64,000 nt of DNA from Noviherbaspirillum sedimenti (GTDB taxonomy: Bacteria; Pseudomonadota; Gammaproteobacteria; Burkholderiales; Burkholderiaceae_D), in contig NZ_QYUQ01000002.1 of NCBI RefSeq assembly GCF_003590835.1, positions 4,588,001-4,652,000 of the forward strand, read 5' to 3'. This document shows, in pieces, positions 59,789 through 64,000 of the stretch. Numbering within the stretch: the stretch's first letter is position 1; the number at the start of each line of letters is the position of its first letter. The notes under the pieces are model-generated. The model ran no database searches. It was not told the DNA's origin and was given only the letters and a program-made list of their open reading frames with translations. Position numbers and translations under genes: made by a program.

Positions 59789-60382
59789 TTACTTGCCGAA
59801 ATTGACGGCTGGTGCGGTCGAGATGGCTTTTTCGTTTTCGACCGTAAACGACGGCTTGACCTGGTACTTGAAGACCATCGCCGTCAGGTTGGTCGGGAAG
59901 CTGCGTGCCAGGATGTTGTATTCCTGGACTGCCACGATATAGCGCTGGCGCGCCACGGTGATGCGGTTTTCGGTGCCCTCGAGTTGCGATTGCAGGTCGC
60001 GGAACAGGCCGTCGGCCTTGAGTTGCGGATAATTTTCCGCCACCGCCATCAGGCGCGACAGCGCCGACGACAGTTCGCCCTGCACCTGCTGGAATTTATT
60101 GAAGGCTTCCGGGTTGTTCAGCACTTCCGGGGTGATCTGGAAGCTGGTGGCCTTGGCGCGCGCCTGCGTCACCGCTTCCAGGGTTTCTCTTTCGTGCGAC
60201 GCATAGCCCTTGACGGTATTGACCAGGTTGGGGATCAGGTCGGCACGGCGCTGGTACTGGTTGACCACTTCGCCCCAGGCCGACTTGACCGCCTCGTCCT
60301 TGGCCTGGAAGTCGTTGTAGCCGCAGGCTGACAGGAGCGAGACCAGCAGGGCGATCGTCAGGTATTTCGTCCAGTTTTTCAT
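59789..60382 (-). CDS. lemA: LemA family lipoprotein
   Basis: 197 residues. The N-terminus MKNWTKYLTIALLVSLLSACGYN is a lipoprotein signal with lipobox LSAC. Then GYNDFQAKDEAVKSAWGEVVNQYQRRADLIPNLVNTVKGYASHE, the LemA hallmark (RRADLIPNLVNTVKGYA). It heads an operon with two TPM-domain genes on the minus strand, and is divergent from pyrF. The role of the LemA-TPM pair is not established. Confidence 0.95.
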   Translation of the reverse strand: MKNWTKYLTIALLVSLLSACGYNDFQAKDEAVKSAWGEVVNQYQRRADLIPNLVNTVKGYASHERETLEAVTQARAKATSFQITPEVLNNPEAFNKFQQVQGELSSALSRLMAVAENYPQLKADGLFRDLQSQLEGTENRITVARQRYIVAVQEYNILARSFPTNLTAMVFKYQVKPSFTVENEKAISTAPAVNFGK

Positions 60383-60550
60383 ATGATTTTCCCTTGAGAA
60401 AAATTTTTAGCAAAGTAATACAGCATGGAATAAATTAACACGCTTTGCCGGGCCTGGGGTCGATGAATCGCCAGCGTCAGACCTTACACGCGTTACAATG
60501 CATATCTCAGCCTAATCTCAGCCAAATTCCCGAATTTCCCGATTGCCGCC

Positions 60551-61378
60551 GTGACTGCCTTCATCGACAAACTCTCCGCCGCCTGGACGGCCAACGATTC
60601 CCTGCTATGCGTCGGGCTCGATCCCGACATGGAAAAGCTGCCCGAGCAGCTGCAATGGGAACCGAATGCCGTCTACACCTTTTGCAAGGAAATCATCGAC
60701 GCCACCGCCGACCTGGCCTGCGCCTTCAAGCCGCAGATTGCCTATTTTGCGGCGCTGCGCGCCGAAGAGCAGCTGGAAGCGATCTGTACTTACCTGCACG
60801 AGAATTACCCGCACATCCCCATCGTGCTCGATGCCAAGCGCGGCGACATTGGTAATACCGCCGAGCAATATGCGCGCGAAGCCTTCGAGCGTTACCGTGC
60901 CGACGCCGTGACGGTCAATCCCTACATGGGCTTCGATTCGGTCGCGCCTTATTTGGAATGGAAGGAACGCAGCGCCATCATCCTGTGCCGCACCTCCAAC
61001 CCGGGCGGCTCCGACCTGCAGTTCCTGAAGGTCGACGGCCAGCCGCTCTACCAGCATGTGGCCCGGCTGGTGGCGGATAAATGGAATACCAATGGCCAGT
61101 GCGGCCTGGTGGTGGGCGCCACTTTCCCGCATGAGCTGGAACAGGTGCGCCAGATCGTCGGCGACATGCCGCTGCTGGTGCCGGGCATCGGCGCCCAGGG
61201 CGGCGACATTCCGGCCACGGTCGCGGCCGGCCGGACTGCGGCTGGCAGCGGCATGATGATCAATTCTTCGCGCGCGATCCTGTACGCTAAACCGGCTGCC
61301 GGCGAGAATTACGCCCAGGCGGCACGGCGTGTTGCACAGGAAACGCGCGACGCCATCAATCGCGCACGGGCTGCCTGA
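60551..61378 (+). CDS. pyrF: Orotidine 5'-phosphate decarboxylase (type 2)
   Basis: Last step of UMP synthesis. 275 residues beginning with GTG at 60551 ([16 protein letters not shown]): [14 protein letters not shown], catalytic [32 protein letters not shown] and [11 protein letters not shown]. The length and [12 protein letters not shown] pattern mark the second subfamily. No strong ribosome site. Single gene, divergent from lemA. Confidence 0.96.
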   Translation: MTAFIDKLSAAWTANDSLLCVGLDPDMEKLPEQLQWEPNAVYTFCKEIIDATADLACAFKPQIAYFAALRAEEQLEAICTYLHENYPHIPIVLDAKRGDIGNTAEQYAREAFERYRADAVTVNPYMGFDSVAPYLEWKERSAIILCRTSNPGGSDLQFLKVDGQPLYQHVARLVADKWNTNGQCGLVVGATFPHELEQVRQIVGDMPLLVPGIGAQGGDIPATVAAGRTAAGSGMMINSSRAILYAKPAAGENYAQAARRVAQETRDAINRARAA

Positions 61379-61409
61379 ACCCGCGGTTTCCCCGCCAGCC
61401 TGGCAAGCC

Positions 61410-61895
61410 TTAGCGCTGGTCCAGGAATTTCAGCAAGCCCTGCAGCGCATGCACCACTGTCTGCCGGCGCACTGCCTGGCGGTCGCCTTGCAATACCAGC
61501 CGCTCGCTGTGTGTTACACCATCCTTCGTCCAGGCAAAGCACACGGTACCGACCGGCTTGCCCGGCACCGCGCCGCCCGGTCCGGCGATGCCGGTGGTGG
61601 CGACCGCGATATGCGCATTGCTGTTGGCCAGGGCGCCTTCTGCCATGGCGGCGGCAATTTCCTCGCTGACGGTGCCGTGCAGGGCGATGCTGGACGCCGA
61701 GACATCCAGTATGTCGGTCTTGGAGGCGTTGGAATAGGTCACGAAGCCGCAGTCGAACCAGTCGGAGGAACCGGCAATTTCCGTGATCGCCTCGGCCACG
61801 CCGCCGCCGGTGCAGGATTCTGCGGTGGTCAGCAGCAGGTTGCGGGATTTCAGGGCGGCGCCCACGCGCGCCGCCAGATCGATGATGTCATCCAT
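61410..61895 (-). CDS. pncC: Nicotinamide-nucleotide amidohydrolase (CinA C-terminal family)
   Basis: 161 residues equal to the CinA C-terminal domain, which deamidates NMN to nicotinate mononucleotide: LLLTTAESCTGGGVAEAITEIAGSSDWFDCGFVTYSN (motifs AESCTGG and GFVTYSN), ATTGIAGPGGAVPGKPVGTV. Catalytic Ser is in ESCTGG. It is the last gene of the thiL-pgpA-pncC run. Confidence 0.95.
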   Translation of the reverse strand: MDDIIDLAARVGAALKSRNLLLTTAESCTGGGVAEAITEIAGSSDWFDCGFVTYSNASKTDILDVSASSIALHGTVSEEIAAAMAEGALANSNAHIAVATTGIAGPGGAVPGKPVGTVCFAWTKDGVTHSERLVLQGDRQAVRRQTVVHALQGLLKFLDQR

Positions 61896-61924
61896 TCGCT
61901 TGTCTCCTTGGTTGTTTTAATAGA

Positions 61925-62449
61925 TTAAATCGAGCGCCACACCGCAAACACCAGCAAAGTGAAGAAGGCCGCCACGATATCGTCCCACATGACGCCGAAG
62001 CCGCCCTTGAAACGGCGGTCGAAATAGCCGATCGGCGGTGGTTTCACCATATCAAAGAATCGGAACCAGAGAAAGGCCCAGACCTGGCTTGCGGTATCGG
62101 CCGGGGTCACCAGCAGCAGCACCAGCCAGAAGGCGATGATTTCATCCCACACCATGCTGCCATGGTCGGCGATACCCATGTCGCGCCCGGTGCGGTCGCA
62201 GGCCCAGATGCCGACCACGAAGCCGGCGGCGATGATTACCGCCCAGTTAAATGGCGTGAAGAAGGCTGGCCAGCGCGAGGACAGCACGGCGAAGCTGAGC
62301 CAGGCGAGCAGGGTGCCCATGGTGCCCGGCATGACCGGCGACAGGCCGCTGCCGAAACCCTGTGCCAGCAGGTGTGCCGGGTGTGCCAGCATGAAGCTGG
62401 CGCGGGGCTTGTCGATATAGGGGCGGGGAGTGGGTTGCGGCGTGGTCAT
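61925..62449 (-). CDS. pgpA: Phosphatidylglycerophosphatase A
   Basis: Removes the phosphate from phosphatidylglycerophosphate in phospholipid synthesis. 174 residues from ATG 62449 (MTTPQPTPRPYIDKPRASFML), which overlaps the thiL stop (ATGA). Family motifs: GFGSGLSPVMPGTMGTLLA, DHGSMVWDEIIAFWLVL, FFDMVKPPPIGYFDRRFKGGFGVMWDDIVAA (motifs DMVKPPPIGYFDR and MWDDIVA). Four or so hydrophobic helices. Confidence 0.96.
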   Translation of the reverse strand: MTTPQPTPRPYIDKPRASFMLAHPAHLLAQGFGSGLSPVMPGTMGTLLAWLSFAVLSSRWPAFFTPFNWAVIIAAGFVVGIWACDRTGRDMGIADHGSMVWDEIIAFWLVLLLVTPADTASQVWAFLWFRFFDMVKPPPIGYFDRRFKGGFGVMWDDIVAAFFTLLVFAVWRSI

Positions 62450-63414
62450 GGAGAGGCGAAATGGTCGAAGGAAGTCATCGGGAGTTGGCATGGGCGTCCG
62501 GCCGCATCGACCAGGCGCAGGCCCGGTGCGGCTTCAATGACGCCGATGCGGCTAACCGGGGTGGCGCTGGCGCGTGCGGCGGCCAGCACGTCTGCGCGCC
62601 GCTCCGGCGCGGCGGTAAAGCATAATTCGTAATCGTCGCCGCCGGCGATGCAGTAAGCCCGCTGCAGCGCGGGTGGCTGTAGTGCCAGGGTTGGTCCGGC
62701 CGGCAAGCCATCGATATCGACGACCGCGCCGACGCCAGACTGTTTCAGGATATGCCCGAGGTCGCCGGCCAGGCCGTCGGAGATATCGATTGCGGCGCTG
62801 GCCACGCCGCGCAGCGCCAGCCCCAGGGCCACGCGCGGCGCCGGCGCGTGCAGGCACGGCGCGGCGGCGGCCAGACTCGCCGCGTCCAGCGCCAGTTCGC
62901 CGGCGAGCGCGGCCAGCGCCAGGCGCGCCTCGCCGAGCGTCCCGGACACCCAGATATCGTCGCCGACCCGGGCGTTGGAGCGGCGCAGCGCCTGCTCCTT
63001 CGGCACTTCGCCGAACACCGTGATGCTGACGGTCAGCGGACCCCTGGTGGTGTCGCCGCCGACCAGTTCGCAGCCGTGCAGGTCGGCCAGGGCGAACATG
63101 CCTTGCGCAAATGGCGCCAGCCAGGCTTCATCGGCCGCCGGCAGGGCCAATGCCAGGGTAAAGGCGAGCGGCCTGGCGCCCATCGCCGCCAGGTCGGACA
63201 GGTTGACCGCCAGGCATTTGTGGCCGAGCAGGGCCGGGTCGGCACCGGCGAAAAAATGCCGGCCTTCCACCAGCATGTCGGTGGAAATGGCCAGTTGCAT
63301 GCCGGCGGCCGGCGCCAGCAAGGCGCAGTCGTCGCCCACGCCCAGCGTGGCGGCACTGCCGGGGCGCAGCGGGCGGGTGAAATAACGCGCGATCAAGTCG
63401 AATTCGGAAAGCAT
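62446..63414 (-). CDS. thiL: Thiamine-monophosphate kinase
   Basis: Phosphorylates thiamine monophosphate to thiamine diphosphate. 322 residues: MLSEFDLIARYFTRPL, GVGDDCALLAPAAGMQLAISTDMLVEGRHFF, NLSDLAAMGARPLAFTLALALP, GGDTTRGPLTVSITVFGEVP and AIDISDGLAGDLGHILKQSGVGA. The start is clear. It heads the minus-strand operon thiL-pgpA-pncC. No TPP riboswitch is seen upstream. Confidence 0.96.
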   Translation of the reverse strand: MLSEFDLIARYFTRPLRPGSAATLGVGDDCALLAPAAGMQLAISTDMLVEGRHFFAGADPALLGHKCLAVNLSDLAAMGARPLAFTLALALPAADEAWLAPFAQGMFALADLHGCELVGGDTTRGPLTVSITVFGEVPKEQALRRSNARVGDDIWVSGTLGEARLALAALAGELALDAASLAAAAPCLHAPAPRVALGLALRGVASAAIDISDGLAGDLGHILKQSGVGAVVDIDGLPAGPTLALQPPALQRAYCIAGGDDYELCFTAAPERRADVLAAARASATPVSRIGVIEAAPGLRLVDAAGRPCQLPMTSFDHFASP

Positions 63415-63596
63415 TACAGGATTGTACCGAAGGATGCCTGTCGGGTTATGTCTGCGACACTTTTCCTTGCGTTGGCGCTGCCTGCACCGAAGGTATTGCC
63501 ATTTTGGAAATCATCATGTCATGTCTGATTGCCCATGAGAGGAAGCGCTCTGTCTGCTAGAATCGAAGTTTTAGCAAGCATGGGAAAGGCCGTTCG

Positions 63597-64000
63597 ATGG
63601 ATTCCGAAAAAAGCCGCAAGGAACAAGTACGTCAGCAATTGCGTGAGTCTGCACTCTACTATCACCAGTTTCCCACTCCCGGCAAGATCAGCGTTACCCC
63701 CACCAAGCAACTGACCAACCAGCGCGACATGGCGATGGCCTATTCGCCGGGCGTCGCAGCGCCCTGCGAAGAAATCGTCGCCGACCCGAACAATGCCTTC
63801 AAGTACACCGCGCGCGGTAACCTCGTCGCCGTGATCACCAACGGCACCGCCGTGCTGGGCCTGGGCAATATCGGCCCGCTGGCATCCAAGCCGGTCATGG
63901 AAGGCAAGGGCGTGCTGTTCAAGAAATTCGCCGGCGTGGACGTGTTCGATATCGAAATCAACGAAACCGACCCCGACAAGCTGGTCGACATCATCGCTTC
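63597..64000 (+). CDS. maeB: NADP-dependent malic enzyme, N-terminal part (3' end outside window)
   Basis: Decarboxylates malate to pyruvate; MaeB-type enzymes carry a phosphotransacetylase-like C-terminal domain, which would lie beyond this window. ATG 63597 ([35 protein letters not shown]) has GGAAAGG upstream, and the frame remains open to the last base, 134 residues visible. [15 protein letters not shown] and [30 protein letters not shown] (motifs [14 protein letters not shown] and ASKPVMEGK) are malic enzyme signatures. A TAGAAT at 63558-63563 may be a -10 element. Confidence 0.94.
   Translation, partial: MDSEKSRKEQVRQQLRESALYYHQFPTPGKISVTPTKQLTNQRDMAMAYSPGVAAPCEEIVADPNNAFKYTARGNLVAVITNGTAVLGLGNIGPLASKPVMEGKGVLFKKFAGVDVFDIEINETDPDKLVDIIA

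Overview
The window is a gene-dense, GC-rich stretch of a betaproteobacterial chromosome. Protein character and gene orders such as recN-hemH-grpE-dnaK-dnaJ, purM/hda/HAD/pcnB/folK/panB, recA-recX and sucC-sucD point to Burkholderiales, most likely Oxalobacteraceae (family level is inference). It holds about 70 protein genes, nearly all housekeeping. I saw no rRNA, tRNA, CRISPR array, insertion sequence or prophage. Both ends cut a gene: recN on the left and an NADP-malic-enzyme gene on the right.

Layout. 0-6.5 kb: recN, hemH and the heat-shock genes grpE, dnaK, dnaJ, with two good sigma-32 promoters. 6.5-10.2 kb: a membrane GGDEF/EAL protein translationally coupled to a PhnD-like periplasmic binding protein. 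10.3-16.5 kb: carbonic anhydrase, then panB, a DUF486 gene remnant, folK, pcnB, a HAD phosphatase and hda on the minus strand, divergent from purM. 16.6-20.8 kb: a four-gene set of Anbu proteasome-like protease, transglutaminase-like protein, alpha-E protein and circularly permuted ATP-grasp, a predicted peptide-ligation or tagging system of unknown product. 20.9-25.2 kb: recA with a LexA box, recX behind a terminator, then sucCD. 25.3-28.7 kb: PP2C phosphatase, a type IV pilin with a sigma-54 promoter, and a PglL/O-antigen-ligase-like glycosyltransferase of visibly lower GC.

28.7-36.1 kb: moaC, a BepA-like M48 protease, a YefM-YoeB toxin-antitoxin pair with its operator, an unknown protein, then ilvE, a zf-CHCC protein, an NTF2-like protein and a YheT-like hydrolase, divergent from azlCD. 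36.2-43.7 kb: central carbon and purine genes pgk, pyk, fba, purC, purE, purK and a Sua5-type tRNA t6A gene. 43.7-50.8 kb: glutaryl-CoA dehydrogenase with a flavin reductase, msrA, cyclopropane synthase, pdxH, a hemerythrin-like protein, tcdA, thpR and two small proteins. 51.1-58.4 kb: a secreted lipase, a second cytosolic GGDEF/EAL protein, dacB (PBP4) and a DUF898-M48 protease pair. 58.4-64 kb: two TPM proteins with lemA, pyrF, pncC, pgpA, thiL and the start of maeB.

The most interesting parts are the Anbu peptide-ligation operon, the binding-protein/c-di-GMP module, the pilin-glycosyltransferase unit with its unusual start at a terminator, the DUF486 scar, and the clear regulatory sites (sigma-32, sigma-54, LexA, YefM).
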